Part shown: positions 8,981 to 18,144 of the stretch, one piece after another | Layout of the letters: every line of letters begins with the position of its first letter | Numbering within the stretch: position 1 is the stretch's first letter | From: JADJVL01 sp039812765 | GTDB taxonomy: Bacteria; Acidobacteriota; Holophagae; Holophagales; Holophagaceae | Assembly (NCBI GenBank): GCA_039812765.1 | Contig: JBDIBF010000005.1 | Span: forward strand, 8,411-72,410 | Direction: 5' to 3' | DNA length: 64,000 nt | Made by a program: the position numbers and the translations under genes | The notes under the pieces: generated by a model | Seen by the model: only the letters and a program-made list of their open reading frames with translations | Database searches by the model: none | What the model was told of the DNA's origin: nothing

Positions 8981-10126
8981 GTGCTCAATTTCGCCCTGAC
9001 CCCCGAACTGCAGGCCCTGAAGGACCAAGCCCACGATTTCGCCCTCAACGTGATCCGGCCCGTGGCGCGCCAGTACGACGACTCGGGCGAATGGGCGACG
9101 CCGGTCTACAACAAGGCCTGGGAGCTGGGGTACCTCCAGTCCCTGGTGCCGAAGTCCTGCGGCGGCCCGGGCAAGACCCAGATCGAGGAGGCCCTCATCT
9201 GCGAGGAGATGGCCTGGGGCTGCGGCGGCCTCTACACCTCCATCATGGCCAACGGGCTGGCCATCACGCCCATCCTCATCGCCGGCAGCGACGAGCAGAA
9301 GAAGAAGTGGCTGGGCAAGCTGGTCGAAGCGCCCATTTTCGCCGCCTTCTCCCTGAGCGAGCCCAACGCCGGCAGCGACGCGGGCTCCATGACCTGCCGC
9401 GCGGAGCTGAAGGGCGACAAGTACGTCATCAACGGAACCAAGTGCTACTGCACGAACGGCGGCTACGCCGACTTCTACACCCTCTTCGCCTCCACCAACC
9501 CCGACAAGGGCGCCCGCGGCACCAGCTGCATCATCGTGCCCCGGGACACGCCGGGCCTGCGCATCGGCAAGACCCTGGACAAGATGGGCCAGCGGGCCTC
9601 GAACCAGGTGGAAGTCCACTACGAGAACGCCGAGGTGCCCGCGGAGAACATCCTGGGGAAGGAGGGCATGGGCTTCATCATCGCGATGAAGACCCTGGAC
9701 CAGACGCGCGCGGCGGTGGCCGCCGGCGGCGTCGGCGTCGCCCGGGCCGCCTATGAGATCGCCCTGGACTACGCCAAGACCCGCATCCAGTTCGGCCAGC
9801 CCATCTTCAGCAACCAGGCCATCAGCTTCATGCTGGCGGACATGGCCAAGAAGATCGAGGCCAGCCGCCTGCTCACCTGGCAGGCCGCCTGGATGACGGA
9901 CAACGGCATCAAGAACTCCAAGCAGAGCGCCATCGCCAAGACCTTCGCCACCGACACGGCCATGGAGGTCAGCACCGACGCCGTGCAGATCCTCGGCGGC
10001 AACGGCTACAGCCGCGACTACCTCGTCGAGAAGTGCATGCGCGACGCCAAGCTCCTGCAGATCTACGAGGGAACGAACCAGATCCAGCGGCTGGTGATCG
10101 CGAAGGAGATCCAGCAGGGGAACTGA
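8981..10126 (+). CDS. acyl-CoA dehydrogenase
   Basis: A 381-residue FAD enzyme of the acyl-CoA dehydrogenase family, oxidising acyl-CoA to enoyl-CoA. FSLSEPNAGSDAGSM is the signature near residue 125-140, and the catalytic base is E363 in IYEGTNQIQ, the position used by short-chain enzymes such as butyryl-CoA dehydrogenase. The start is a GTG at 8981, chosen because GGAGG with a CCCC spacer precedes it and the protein begins with LNFALTPELQ as in homologues. It stands alone; electrons should pass to an ETF encoded elsewhere. Confidence 0.93.
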   Translation: MLNFALTPELQALKDQAHDFALNVIRPVARQYDDSGEWATPVYNKAWELGYLQSLVPKSCGGPGKTQIEEALICEEMAWGCGGLYTSIMANGLAITPILIAGSDEQKKKWLGKLVEAPIFAAFSLSEPNAGSDAGSMTCRAELKGDKYVINGTKCYCTNGGYADFYTLFASTNPDKGARGTSCIIVPRDTPGLRIGKTLDKMGQRASNQVEVHYENAEVPAENILGKEGMGFIIAMKTLDQTRAAVAAGGVGVARAAYEIALDYAKTRIQFGQPIFSNQAISFMLADMAKKIEASRLLTWQAAWMTDNGIKNSKQSAIAKTFATDTAMEVSTDAVQILGGNGYSRDYLVEKCMRDAKLLQIYEGTNQIQRLVIAKEIQQGN

Positions 10127-10237
10127 CGGGCGGGGTATCGACCCACGACCGTTCCTCGCCTGGTCCCGCAGGGCCGGATCAGTCCCCGCGCAGGGGACCG
10201 CTCCGTCCCGAAGGCAACCTGTCCTGGAGGGCCGGTA

Positions 10238-10495
10238 TCAGTGCTTGAAGAAGCGCAGCGCGACGAGGAGGATGACCGCGCCGGCGATGCTGATGAGGGC
10301 GCTGAAAATCCGGCCGCTGGGCTTCTCGTCGGACTTCAGGCCCAGCGTGTGGGCCAGGAAATGCCCGCCAAAGGAACCCACCACGCCCACGATGCCCGTG
10401 AGCCAGAAGCCGATCTTGTCCGCGCCCGGGAGGAGGAACCGGGCCACGTACCCCACGATGAGGCCGAGGATGAACTTCCAGATAAGGTGAAACAT
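10238..10495 (-). CDS. GlsB/YeaQ/YmgE family small membrane protein
   Basis: An 85-residue protein with three hydrophobic helices and glycine-rich turns (FILGLIVGYVARFLLPG near the start, GIVGVVGSFGG in the middle). This is the pattern of the GlsB/YeaQ/YmgE stress-associated membrane proteins, whose molecular role is not established. The start has GGGAGGT upstream on the minus strand (reverse complement of 10497-10503). It is a single gene and diverges from the first cold-shock gene. Confidence 0.8.
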   Translation of the reverse strand: MFHLIWKFILGLIVGYVARFLLPGADKIGFWLTGIVGVVGSFGGHFLAHTLGLKSDEKPSGRIFSALISIAGAVILLVALRFFKH

Positions 10496-10736
10496 GGGAC
10501 CTCCCGCGGAAACGGCGTCCCAAGCCTACTCCCATGGACCCGCGATTCCGGACCCGGATGCCCCCAGGTCCCCGGGGCCGGTCCAACAATTCCCTTGGCA
10601 TCCGCCCCCGGGTCATGGCTCCATGGACGCACCCATCCATCCTGGTGGCCTTTGACAAGCTCCCGCGCTGGAAGCCTGGCAGGCGCGAGGAGTCCCTCCG
10701 TTCCCAGGCCCATCATCTTTCCAAGCAGGTAGCACC
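10496..10736. other. 241-base intergenic region, cold-shock leader
   Basis: No gene is evident. Because cold-shock mRNAs usually carry long structured leaders, most of this region may be the 5' untranslated part of the csp gene at 10737. TTGACA occurs at 10652-10657 but no convincing -10 element follows at the right distance. The last bases, GCAGGTAGCACC before the ATG, are repeated exactly before the second cold-shock gene. Confidence 0.4.
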
Positions 10737-10940
10737 ATGGCAGAAGGCATCGTGAAGTGGTTCAACGCCGAGAAGGGCTTCGGCTTCATCACCCCCGACG
10801 GCGGCGGCGCGGACCTCTTCGTCCACTTTTCCGCGATCCAGGACAAGGGCTTCCGCACCCTGGCCGAGAACCAGCGCGTCAGCTTCGACGTCGCCCAGGG
10901 GCAGAAGGGACTTCAGGCCACCAACGTCGTCAAGCTCTGA
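10737..10940 (+). CDS. cold-shock protein (CspA family), copy 1
   Basis: A 67-residue single-domain cold-shock protein. It holds the two RNA-binding motifs, GFGFITP (RNP1) and DLFVHFSAI (RNP2), and matches CspA-family length exactly. Such proteins bind single-stranded RNA and DNA and keep mRNA unfolded. It differs from the second copy at 11190 by only two residues (A53 to V and L67 to A), and the coding DNA is almost the same, with a few synonymous changes. It ends just before a hairpin terminator at 10959. Confidence 0.96.
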   Translation: MAEGIVKWFNAEKGFGFITPDGGGADLFVHFSAIQDKGFRTLAENQRVSFDVAQGQKGLQATNVVKL

Positions 10941-10958
10941 ACCCCCGATCCTCCTTCC

Positions 10959-10980
10959 AAGCGGCCCTCCGGGGCCGCTT
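10959..10980 (+). terminator. intrinsic terminator of csp copy 1
   Basis: AAGCGGCCC (10959-10967) and GGGCCGCTT (10972-10980) form a 9-bp stem with a TCCG loop, 18 bases past the csp stop. There is no long T run, as is common in GC-rich genomes. Confidence 0.65.
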
Positions 10981-11189
10981 CGCGTGTCCAGGAACCGGGT
11001 TCACGTCCGGGGCCTCCGAGTGCGGGAAGGGTGATTTGGGTTCCTCCTTTTTTGTGGCCTTTCCCCGCGAACCATGGGGAAATGGTCCCGAACCCATCCT
11101 CGGGATGGCCATTCGACAGGCTTTTGCGTCCATCGCCCGGGGGGCGCGCAGGCTCAAACCCTCCGGGCTATTTTTCTGCAGGTAGCACC

Positions 11190-11393
11190 ATGGCTGAAGG
11201 CATCGTGAAGTGGTTCAACGCCGAGAAGGGCTTCGGGTTCATCACCCCCGACGGCGGCGGCGCGGACCTCTTCGTCCACTTCTCCGCGATCCAGGACAAG
11301 GGTTTCCGCACCCTGGCCGAGAACCAGCGCGTCAGCTTCGACGTCGTCCAGGGACAGAAGGGCCTCCAGGCGACCAACGTCGTCAAGGCCTGA
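11190..11393 (+). CDS. cold-shock protein (CspA family), copy 2
   Basis: A second 67-residue cold-shock protein with the same GFGFITP and DLFVHFSAI motifs. The frame is open back to 11031, but the start is placed at the ATG at 11190 because the protein then aligns end to end with copy 1 and the preceding GCAGGTAGCACC is identical in both. The 249 bases between the copies are not alike apart from this short block, so each gene probably has its own promoter and leader. Its own hairpin terminator follows at 11423. Confidence 0.95.
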   Translation: MAEGIVKWFNAEKGFGFITPDGGGADLFVHFSAIQDKGFRTLAENQRVSFDVVQGQKGLQATNVVKA

Positions 11394-11422
11394 CCCCTCG
11401 GGCCCGAGCCCGTCCCGACCCC

Positions 11423-11444
11423 GCGCGGCCCCTTGGGGCCGCGC
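11423..11444 (+). terminator. intrinsic terminator of csp copy 2
   Basis: GCGCGGCCCC (11423-11432) pairs with GGGGCCGCGC (11435-11444), followed by TTCATG. It lies 29 bases past the csp stop. An alternative ATG for the next gene at 11433 falls inside this hairpin, which argues against that start. Confidence 0.7.
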
Positions 11445-11474
11445 TTCATGTCGGGCCATCATGGTGGGCCACGG

Positions 11475-13139
11475 ATGAGACTCCGCACCTTGATCCCCCT
11501 CGCCGGCGTCCTGGGCTTCCTGGCCTGGGCGTCCCGCACCGCGTCCCCGGAGGGCGGAGCCGTGGCCGTCGTGGGCTGGTCGGCCCTCGGCGGCTGGACC
11601 GCCTTCGCGCTCTTCCGCCGCGGCGTGCTGGCGCCCCGGACCCTCGGCAGGGCCGAGGCGGCCTGGGCCGGGGAGGCCTCGCCCTCCACGGTCCTGGCCA
11701 TCACGGAGGGCGTGAAGGACTGTGGGGGCGAAGTCGGCCACCGCCTCCGTCGGCTCCGGGGCGACGCCGCTCTCGCGCAAGGCCTGCGCAACGCGGCCTG
11801 GAGGGAGTACCTGGAAGCGGACCTGGCCCGCCTGCCGCTCCTCCTGCGACCCCTCGCGCGCCTGGGCCTGCGCAAGCTGCCCGAGGCGCCGACGGGCGCC
11901 CGGCTCGCCCGGGCCAGGATCCTCGTGCGCTGCTTCCCCCGCAGCCCCTCCCTGCGCCACGTCCTCGGCATCCTGCTCCTGCGGCAGGCGGACGAGGCCT
12001 CCCATCGGGAAGCCTGGGAGGCCTTCGAGGCGGCCCTGCCCTGGGCACAGGCCGATCCCCTGATGCTGGAGGACATCTTCACGGCCGCCGCGGCGCGGCC
12101 GCTGGACGACGTCGCAGAACGGGCCCTCCAGGCTCTGCTCCGCGGCCACGCCGATCCCCGGGTCTCCTGGGACCGCGGCGCCGCCGCCCGCTACCTGCTG
12201 CAGCGGGGCCGGTTCCAGGAGGCCCTCGCCCTGGCGACCGCGGTTCCCCCGGCGCATCGGAAGGATGAATGGCCCTGGGTGGCGGAGGCCGCGGGCCTGC
12301 GGGTACTCGGGGACCTCGACGCCTCCCTGCGGGTTTGCGAGACCGGCCTGCGCGCTTACCCGGACGCCTACCGGCTCTGGATGGAGAAGCTCCAGACCTG
12401 CCTCGAGTCAAGACGGATGGACGAGGCCGCCCGCTGCCTGGAGGAAGGCCGCAGGACCCTTCCCGCGGACGTCCCCGAGCTGCGGTGGGAATGGCTGCGG
12501 CGGGACGCCGAGTTCGCGTTCTTCGTGGACGGGGACGCGGAGCGCGCCCTGCGCGCCCTGGCCCAGGTGCCCGCCGAGCACCAGGGCAGCCACCATCCGC
12601 CCCTGCGCATTCAGCTGCTGGCCGCCACCGGACAGCACGAGCAGGCCCTCGCCGGCCTCGAGACGCTCCTGCAGGCCGCGCCCCAGGACGTGGACCTGCG
12701 CCTCCTGCAGGCCGACTGCCTCGCCGGACTCGAGGGTTGGGAAGCCCTGCAGGACCTGCTGGACGGGCTCCCGCCCCCCGCCCAGGAGCGTCCCGAATAC
12801 TGGCACCTCCGGGGTCTGGCCCACGCCCACCAGGGGAACGCCCTGCCGGCCCGCATGGACCTGGAGCGGGCCGCCCGCATGGCTCCCGACCGGCTCCGCC
12901 TCGTGCTGGACGCGGGCCACGCCTGCGCGGAACTCGGAGAGTGGGAACGCTCCGAGGAGCACTGGCGGCAGGCCCTCCGCCTGGATCCAGCCTGCGAGGA
13001 GGCCCTCGTCCAGCTCTCGGACAGCCGGCTCGCACTTCACGACGCCGATGGCGCCCGGAGGATGCTGCGGGAATGCCTGCTCAGGAATCCCGACTCTGTG
13101 GATGCCCAGGAGCGCCTCGCGGAGCTGGAGGCCAACTGA
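11475..13139 (+). CDS. membrane-anchored TPR protein
   Basis: A 554-residue protein with two N-terminal hydrophobic segments (about 5-25 and 30-50) and then helical repeats typical of tetratricopeptide proteins, best seen after residue 230 and clearest at the end, where GEWERSEEHWRQALRLDP is a textbook repeat. Alanine- and leucine-rich helix pairs fill the middle. TPR proteins are scaffolds for protein contacts; no enzyme domain is visible. The start at 11475 was preferred over 11433, which lies in the terminator of the preceding gene. It converges with the other TPR gene, 19 bases apart. Confidence 0.75.
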   Translation: MRLRTLIPLAGVLGFLAWASRTASPEGGAVAVVGWSALGGWTAFALFRRGVLAPRTLGRAEAAWAGEASPSTVLAITEGVKDCGGEVGHRLRRLRGDAALAQGLRNAAWREYLEADLARLPLLLRPLARLGLRKLPEAPTGARLARARILVRCFPRSPSLRHVLGILLLRQADEASHREAWEAFEAALPWAQADPLMLEDIFTAAAARPLDDVAERALQALLRGHADPRVSWDRGAAARYLLQRGRFQEALALATAVPPAHRKDEWPWVAEAAGLRVLGDLDASLRVCETGLRAYPDAYRLWMEKLQTCLESRRMDEAARCLEEGRRTLPADVPELRWEWLRRDAEFAFFVDGDAERALRALAQVPAEHQGSHHPPLRIQLLAATGQHEQALAGLETLLQAAPQDVDLRLLQADCLAGLEGWEALQDLLDGLPPPAQERPEYWHLRGLAHAHQGNALPARMDLERAARMAPDRLRLVLDAGHACAELGEWERSEEHWRQALRLDPACEEALVQLSDSRLALHDADGARRMLRECLLRNPDSVDAQERLAELEAN

Positions 13140-13158
13140 GGGTCGGGTCGGCCCCGGC

Positions 13159-14289
13159 TCAGCCGTGCGCCTGCTTCAGGGCCGCCAGCTTGTTGTCGAA
13201 GCGCTGCCGCTGCCGGGGATCGGCCCAGCGCTTCGCCAGCTCAAGGCTCTGCTGCGCCTCGTTCAGCTTGCCCAGGGAAACCCGGAGGCCCGCCTCCAGC
13301 GCGTAGAATTCCGGATCGTAGGGCTGGAGCCGGATGGCGGCCTTGATGGACTTCAAGGCATCCTCGATCCGCCCTTCGTACATCGCCTCCTCCGCCAGGA
13401 AGGCGTGGAAGTAGGGATCCCGCTTGCGCAGTTCCAGTCCGAGCAGGCGGTAGCGCACGGACTCCTCCCAGCGCCCCTCGTTGCGGAGGAGCGCCTCCAT
13501 GTTCCCGATCACCGTGGCGTCCCGGGGATCCAGGGAAAGCGCTTTGCGGTAGCAGGCCTCGGCCCGGTCGGAGTCCCTGCGCTGGCTGTGGATCACCCCG
13601 AGGGTGTTCCAGCCCACCGGGCAGTCAGGGTCCGAACGGATGGCGCTGGTGGCGAAGGCTTCCGCGGTCTCCAGGTTCCGGTCCAGCAGGGACTCCACCG
13701 CGCGGTTCGAGGCCCACAGCGCGCGGACCCGCCCTTCGGTGAGGGTGGCGACCACGTAGTGGCCCCGCCGGTGCTGGACCTGGGGCAGGAAGTCGGCCAC
13801 CAGGTCCTCCAGGGGGGGAACGGGCGCGATGGCCACGAGGTGGCGCTCATACCGGATGAGGCCCTCCCTCCGCGTCCAGTGCCCGGTGTTCACCGGCTCC
13901 GCGTAGCGCGTCTCGATGCCGAGGCTGCGGGTGGCCGCCACGAAGAGGGCGGTGAGGCCCAGGCAGTTCGCCTTGTGGTCCTGCCAGACCTCGCGAAGCG
14001 TGCGGGTCCGGCTGTCGTCGTACTGGATGCCCAGCCCGCCGGAATCCTGGCTTCGGAAGAAGGCGCTCAGCAGGGCCTGGAGCTTCTGGGGCACCCCATT
14101 GGAGGACAGGGTGGCCCTGCGCGCGAACTCCGCCAGCTCCTCGGGGGGCTCGAGGGGATCGATCCCCGCGATCGCGAAGGCAGGCTCCGGGGCCGGGCGG
14201 GCGGATGGCGCCAGCGCCGCCGGGCTTTGGGCTCTGAGCGCGGCTCCCAAGGACAGAGCGACGAGGAGGCGGGTGAAGGTGGCTTTCAT
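13159..14289 (-). CDS. secreted transglutaminase-like / TPR protein
   Basis: A 376-residue exported protein. MKATFTRLLVALSLGAALRA is a signal peptide, and starting there (14289) is preferred to an upstream frame opening at 14481 that would bury it. Residues about 60-200 resemble the transglutaminase-like SirB1 fold, with a possible active-site cysteine in KANCLGLTALFVAA and a histidine in ERHLVAIAP. From about 200 on there are four or so TPR repeats (for example AEACYRKALSLDPRDATVIG). The substrate is unknown; a protease or an inactive scaffold are both possible. It diverges from the formyltransferase gene. Confidence 0.75.
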   Translation of the reverse strand: MKATFTRLLVALSLGAALRAQSPAALAPSARPAPEPAFAIAGIDPLEPPEELAEFARRATLSSNGVPQKLQALLSAFFRSQDSGGLGIQYDDSRTRTLREVWQDHKANCLGLTALFVAATRSLGIETRYAEPVNTGHWTRREGLIRYERHLVAIAPVPPLEDLVADFLPQVQHRRGHYVVATLTEGRVRALWASNRAVESLLDRNLETAEAFATSAIRSDPDCPVGWNTLGVIHSQRRDSDRAEACYRKALSLDPRDATVIGNMEALLRNEGRWEESVRYRLLGLELRKRDPYFHAFLAEEAMYEGRIEDALKSIKAAIRLQPYDPEFYALEAGLRVSLGKLNEAQQSLELAKRWADPRQRQRFDNKLAALKQAHG

Positions 14290-14431
14290 GGGGTCGCCGA
14301 AGAACCCCGGAGGGTCCTCCGGGTGGATGCGAGGATAGCCCTGCGTGGGCGGATCGCAAGATTCCCGTGGCCACCCGGGGCATGGAGGGGGTGAACGCGC
14401 CCCGGCCCCGCGGTCATGCCATGCTCCTTCC

Positions 14432-15355
14432 ATGGGACGCACCGCCACCGCCATCGTCTGCGCCTTCTCCCCGGTGGGCACCGAGGCCCTGCACGGGCTC
14501 CTGGAGGCGGGCGTGGACGTGCTCGCGCTCTACACCTACGCCCAGGGCCCCGGCGAGTCGTGGTTCGAACCCCCGGCGCGGCTCGCGGAGCGGACCGGCA
14601 TCCCCGTGCGCAGGGTGCCGGACTTCAACGCCGACGAGGTGTACGCCGAGCTGCAGGCCCAGGCTCCGGACTTCCTGTTCAGCTTCTACTTCCGGGAAAT
14701 GATCCAGGCCCGCGTCCTGGAGATCCCTTCCCTCGGCGCCTACAACCTTCACGGCTCCCTGCTGCCGGCCTACCGCGGCCGCGCCCCCATCAACTGGGTC
14801 CTGGCCCGGGGCGAGGCCGGGACGGGCGTGACCCTCCACGCCATGACCCCCCGCCCCGACGACGGCGACATCGTGGGGCAGGCGAAGCTCCCCATCGCCT
14901 GGGACGAGACGGCCCTGAGCCTCACCCTCCGGGCGGCGGAGGCGGGCCGGACCCTCGTCCGGGAGACCGCGCCGAGGCTCGTGGCGGGGACCGCCGAGCG
15001 GATCGTCCAGAAGACCCTCGGTCCCAGCACCTATTTCGGAGGCCGGAAACCCGAAGACAGCCGCCTCGACGTCGCCATGACCACGGCCCAGGCCTTCAAC
15101 GAGATCCGCGCCGTGGCCGATCCGTGGCCCAACGCCTTCCTGGAGACGGAGTCGGGACGGGTGCGCATCCCGTGGGCGCTGCCCAGCCCCGCGCCCTGTC
15201 CGCCAGGCCGCTTCCGCCTGGAGCCGGAAGGCGTGCTGCTGGGCTTCGCCGACGGGGCGCTGCGCCTGCACGCGCTCCGGTGCGGCGAGGCGCGACTCGA
15301 GCGCCCCACGGAACAGGCCGAGGCCCTGCGGGCGATCGGGCTGCCCGAAGCCTGA
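14432..15355 (+). CDS. ArnA-type formyltransferase
   Basis: A 307-residue formyltransferase. It carries the N10-formyl-tetrahydrofolate catalytic block NLHGSLLPAYRGRAPINWVL (asparagine and histidine in NLHGS, then the family aspartate in RPDDGDIVGQ). The blocks FSFYFREMI and VRAVADPWPNAF-like text resemble the formyltransferase half of ArnA more than methionyl-tRNA formyltransferase. ArnA formylates UDP-4-amino-4-deoxy-arabinose; relatives formylate other nucleotide-amino sugars. No sugar-modifying gene is next to it, so the acceptor is open. The ATG at 14432 starts directly before the family's first beta strand. The kinase gene begins 70 bases later. Confidence 0.82.
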   Translation: MGRTATAIVCAFSPVGTEALHGLLEAGVDVLALYTYAQGPGESWFEPPARLAERTGIPVRRVPDFNADEVYAELQAQAPDFLFSFYFREMIQARVLEIPSLGAYNLHGSLLPAYRGRAPINWVLARGEAGTGVTLHAMTPRPDDGDIVGQAKLPIAWDETALSLTLRAAEAGRTLVRETAPRLVAGTAERIVQKTLGPSTYFGGRKPEDSRLDVAMTTAQAFNEIRAVADPWPNAFLETESGRVRIPWALPSPAPCPPGRFRLEPEGVLLGFADGALRLHALRCGEARLERPTEQAEALRAIGLPEA

Positions 15356-15424
15356 TCCGGGAAGACCTCTGACGGCCGCCGGCGGCCTGATAGCCTGTCC
15401 TGACCCCCCTTCCCGCCCGCCGAC

Positions 15425-18019
15425 ATGCCTCTCAGCCCCGGCTCCTTCGTGGGCCCCTACGAGATCGTGGGACCGCTGGCCACCGGCGGCATGAGCGAGG
15501 TGTACCGGGGCCGGGACCCGAAGCTGGGGCGGCAGGTGGCGATCAAGGTCCTCCCGGCCCTCTTCTCCCGGGACCCGGCCTGGCTGCGCCGCTTCGAGAC
15601 GGAGGCCCGGGCGGCGAGCTCCCTCAACCACCCCAATATCCTCGTGGTCCACGACCTGGGCCTGACCCACGAGATCCCCTACCTCATCACCGAGCTCCTG
15701 GAGGGGGAAACACTCCAGGAGCGCATGCGCCGGGGGCGGCTCTCCCTGCGGGAGGCGCTGGACCTCGTGGGGCAGGTGGCAAGCGCCCTCGAGGCCGCCC
15801 ACGGCGCCGGGATCCTGCACCGCGACGTGAAGCCGGAGAACGTGTTCCTCACCCGGGACGGGCGCGTGAAGCTCCTCGACTTCGGCCTCGCCAAGGCCAT
15901 CCCCATCCCGGTGGCTCCGCAAGGCGCGGAGGCCCGGCCCGCGGGGGCCCTCGCCGGCCCGGCCCAGCCCACGGCCGCCGGCTCGATCTTCGGGACCATC
16001 GGCTACATGAGCCCCGAGCAGGCTCGCGGCGAGCCCCTGGACGGCCGCAGCGACCTCTTCGCCCTGGGCATCGTCCTCTGGGAGCTGCTCACGGGGCGCA
16101 ACCCCTTCAGGCGGGAGGACTTCATCGGGACGCTCCAGGCCATCCTGAAGGAGGAGCCTCCTCATGCGGAGCTCCCGCCGGACGTGCCCGAGAGCCTGGC
16201 CAGGCTCCTCGAGGGCCTCCTCGCCAAGGACCGGGCCCAGCGCATCCACTGCGCCCACGACCTGGCCTTCGCCCTCGCCTCGATCCGGGATGAGGCCGGC
16301 CGGGGCGGACGCCGGAGGCCGGAGGCCCGTCCCGGCCGGGGAGGGCGCCTCCTCGGGGCGGGCCTCGGCGTGCTGGCCGGCGCGGCCGCGCTCGCCGGAG
16401 CCGGAGGCCTGGCCTGGTGGCGGGACTGGCCCCCCTTCGAGCCCGCGCCGCCGCCGGTCTACACCCGGGTCAACCTCCGCCCGGGAACCCTCCACGCGGC
16501 GCGCTTCGCTCCGGACGGGCGGGAGATCCTGATCGCCGGGCAGTGGGGGCAGGAGGATTTCGGACTTTCCGTGGTCCGTCCCGACAAGCGCGAGGAGCAG
16601 GATCTGCCCTTCGCGGGGACGAACCTCCTGGCCGTGGCCCCGGACGGCGAGATGCTGCTCGCCCAGGCCCCCTCGGGAAGCTACTTCACCTACCTGGGGA
16701 CCCTGGCCTCCGCGGGATCGCGGAAGGTGGCGCCCAAGCCCCTGATGGGGCAGGTGGCCTACGCGGACCGCTCGGCGAGGGGCGACCTGGCGGTGGTCAC
16801 CGGCACCTGGGGCAACACCCACGTGGAGTGCCCGCCGGGACATCCCGTCCGCCTGGAGGGGACGGCCTGGTGCTCCTGGCCCCGCTTCTCCCCGGACGGC
16901 CGGAAACTGGCCTTCTTCGCCCACCCCAACGCCTCGAGCGTGGCGGGCTCCCTCGCCGTCTACGACCTCGCGACGGGCCGTGTCGAGACCTTGCCGGGGC
17001 GCTATTCCAGCCTCCAGGGGCTGGCGTGGCACGGCGAGGAGCTCTGGTACACCGCCGCGGAGCGGGGCCCCGTCCAGGCCCTGCGGGCTCGCCGGCCCGG
17101 CGGCTCCGAGCGCCTGCTCCTGCGGCTCCCGGGCGACTTCGCGCTGCACGACGTCCGGCCCGATGGGACGGCCCTCCTGGCGCTCCAGCAGGACGAGGAC
17201 CAGACCTACTTCCTCGAGGAGGGCCGGCCGCTCCGCGACCTCAGCTGGGGCCTCGGGATTCCCTGGGAGCTCTCGGACGACGGCGAGACCTACGTGTTCC
17301 AGGAGTACTCCAACATGGATGGCCTCGTCTCCGACGGCTACGCGGGCCGGACGGCGGGCGGGCCTCCCGTGCTGCTGTCCCGGGCCTCCAGCCCGCCCGG
17401 CCTCTCCCCGGACGGGTCCATGGCCGCGGTGCTGATCGCGGAGCCCGCCCTCCACGTCCAGATCATCCCCCTCGGCACCGGCACGCCCAGGGCCCTCCCG
17501 CCCGGTCCCTACACCACCCATCCCGGCCTCGCGCCCCTCCTGTCCCGGGACGGCCGCCAGGTGTTCTGGGTCGCGGCGGAGAAGGGCAAGGGCTACCGCT
17601 ACCTGGTCCAGGACCTGGAGGGCGGTCCCCCCCGGCCCCTCACGGAGGAGGGCGTCGGCTACGGTCGGCTCTCACCGGACGGCCGCGCCCTGCTCACCGC
17701 GGACGGCCGCATCTGGGACACCCGGACCCCGGGCGCCCCGCCCCGCGCCGCCAAGGGCATCGGCCCCGGGACCGGCTGGCGGGTGGCGCGGTGGAGCGAG
17801 GATAGCCGCCGCCTCGTCACCTGGCGGGTGGAGCCCGGCGTCCTGAGCCTGGCGCTCCTGGACCCGGACACCGGCGTCCGCACGCCCCTCCGGACCGTGA
17901 ACCACCCCCGCATCACCCGCAACGCCAACGCGGTCCGGGTGAGCGCCGACGGCCGGCGCGTGCTCTGGCGGCAGGCGGGCTGGAGCTCCACGCTGCTGAT
18001 GGTGTCCGGCCTGAACTAG
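15425..18019 (+). CDS. transmembrane Ser/Thr protein kinase with TolB-like propeller
   Basis: An 864-residue Hanks-type kinase. The N-terminal domain is complete: a glycine-rich loop (LATGGMSEVYRG, 19-30), ATP lysine K41, HRDVKPEN with catalytic D134, DFG at 152-154, and the SPEQARGE activation-segment end. A single membrane helix near 309-331 is followed by about 520 residues of beta-propeller repeats (FSPDGRKLAFF, LSPDGRALLT), the WD40-like/TolB type found outside the membrane in Acidobacteria and Myxobacteria. It probably phosphorylates cytoplasmic proteins in response to an external signal. It stands alone in its direction between the formyltransferase and the aldehyde dehydrogenase. Confidence 0.93.
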   Translation: MPLSPGSFVGPYEIVGPLATGGMSEVYRGRDPKLGRQVAIKVLPALFSRDPAWLRRFETEARAASSLNHPNILVVHDLGLTHEIPYLITELLEGETLQERMRRGRLSLREALDLVGQVASALEAAHGAGILHRDVKPENVFLTRDGRVKLLDFGLAKAIPIPVAPQGAEARPAGALAGPAQPTAAGSIFGTIGYMSPEQARGEPLDGRSDLFALGIVLWELLTGRNPFRREDFIGTLQAILKEEPPHAELPPDVPESLARLLEGLLAKDRAQRIHCAHDLAFALASIRDEAGRGGRRRPEARPGRGGRLLGAGLGVLAGAAALAGAGGLAWWRDWPPFEPAPPPVYTRVNLRPGTLHAARFAPDGREILIAGQWGQEDFGLSVVRPDKREEQDLPFAGTNLLAVAPDGEMLLAQAPSGSYFTYLGTLASAGSRKVAPKPLMGQVAYADRSARGDLAVVTGTWGNTHVECPPGHPVRLEGTAWCSWPRFSPDGRKLAFFAHPNASSVAGSLAVYDLATGRVETLPGRYSSLQGLAWHGEELWYTAAERGPVQALRARRPGGSERLLLRLPGDFALHDVRPDGTALLALQQDEDQTYFLEEGRPLRDLSWGLGIPWELSDDGETYVFQEYSNMDGLVSDGYAGRTAGGPPVLLSRASSPPGLSPDGSMAAVLIAEPALHVQIIPLGTGTPRALPPGPYTTHPGLAPLLSRDGRQVFWVAAEKGKGYRYLVQDLEGGPPRPLTEEGVGYGRLSPDGRALLTADGRIWDTRTPGAPPRAAKGIGPGTGWRVARWSEDSRRLVTWRVEPGVLSLALLDPDTGVRTPLRTVNHPRITRNANAVRVSADGRRVLWRQAGWSSTLLMVSGLN

Positions 18020-18144
18020 ACCGGGCTCCGTCGGGTCCCTTGCGCTCGGAGGGGGCGGGCCCTGCTGGTACACTGGAATGCTGGCGCAGAAGCGCCGACC
18101 CGCTGGATTTCCAGCCTTCCCCCCGTTCCCATTCCGGTGACGCC

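Noticed and set aside
10652..10657. TTGACA as a -35 box for the first cold-shock gene
   Set aside because: No -10 sequence is found 16-18 bases downstream.
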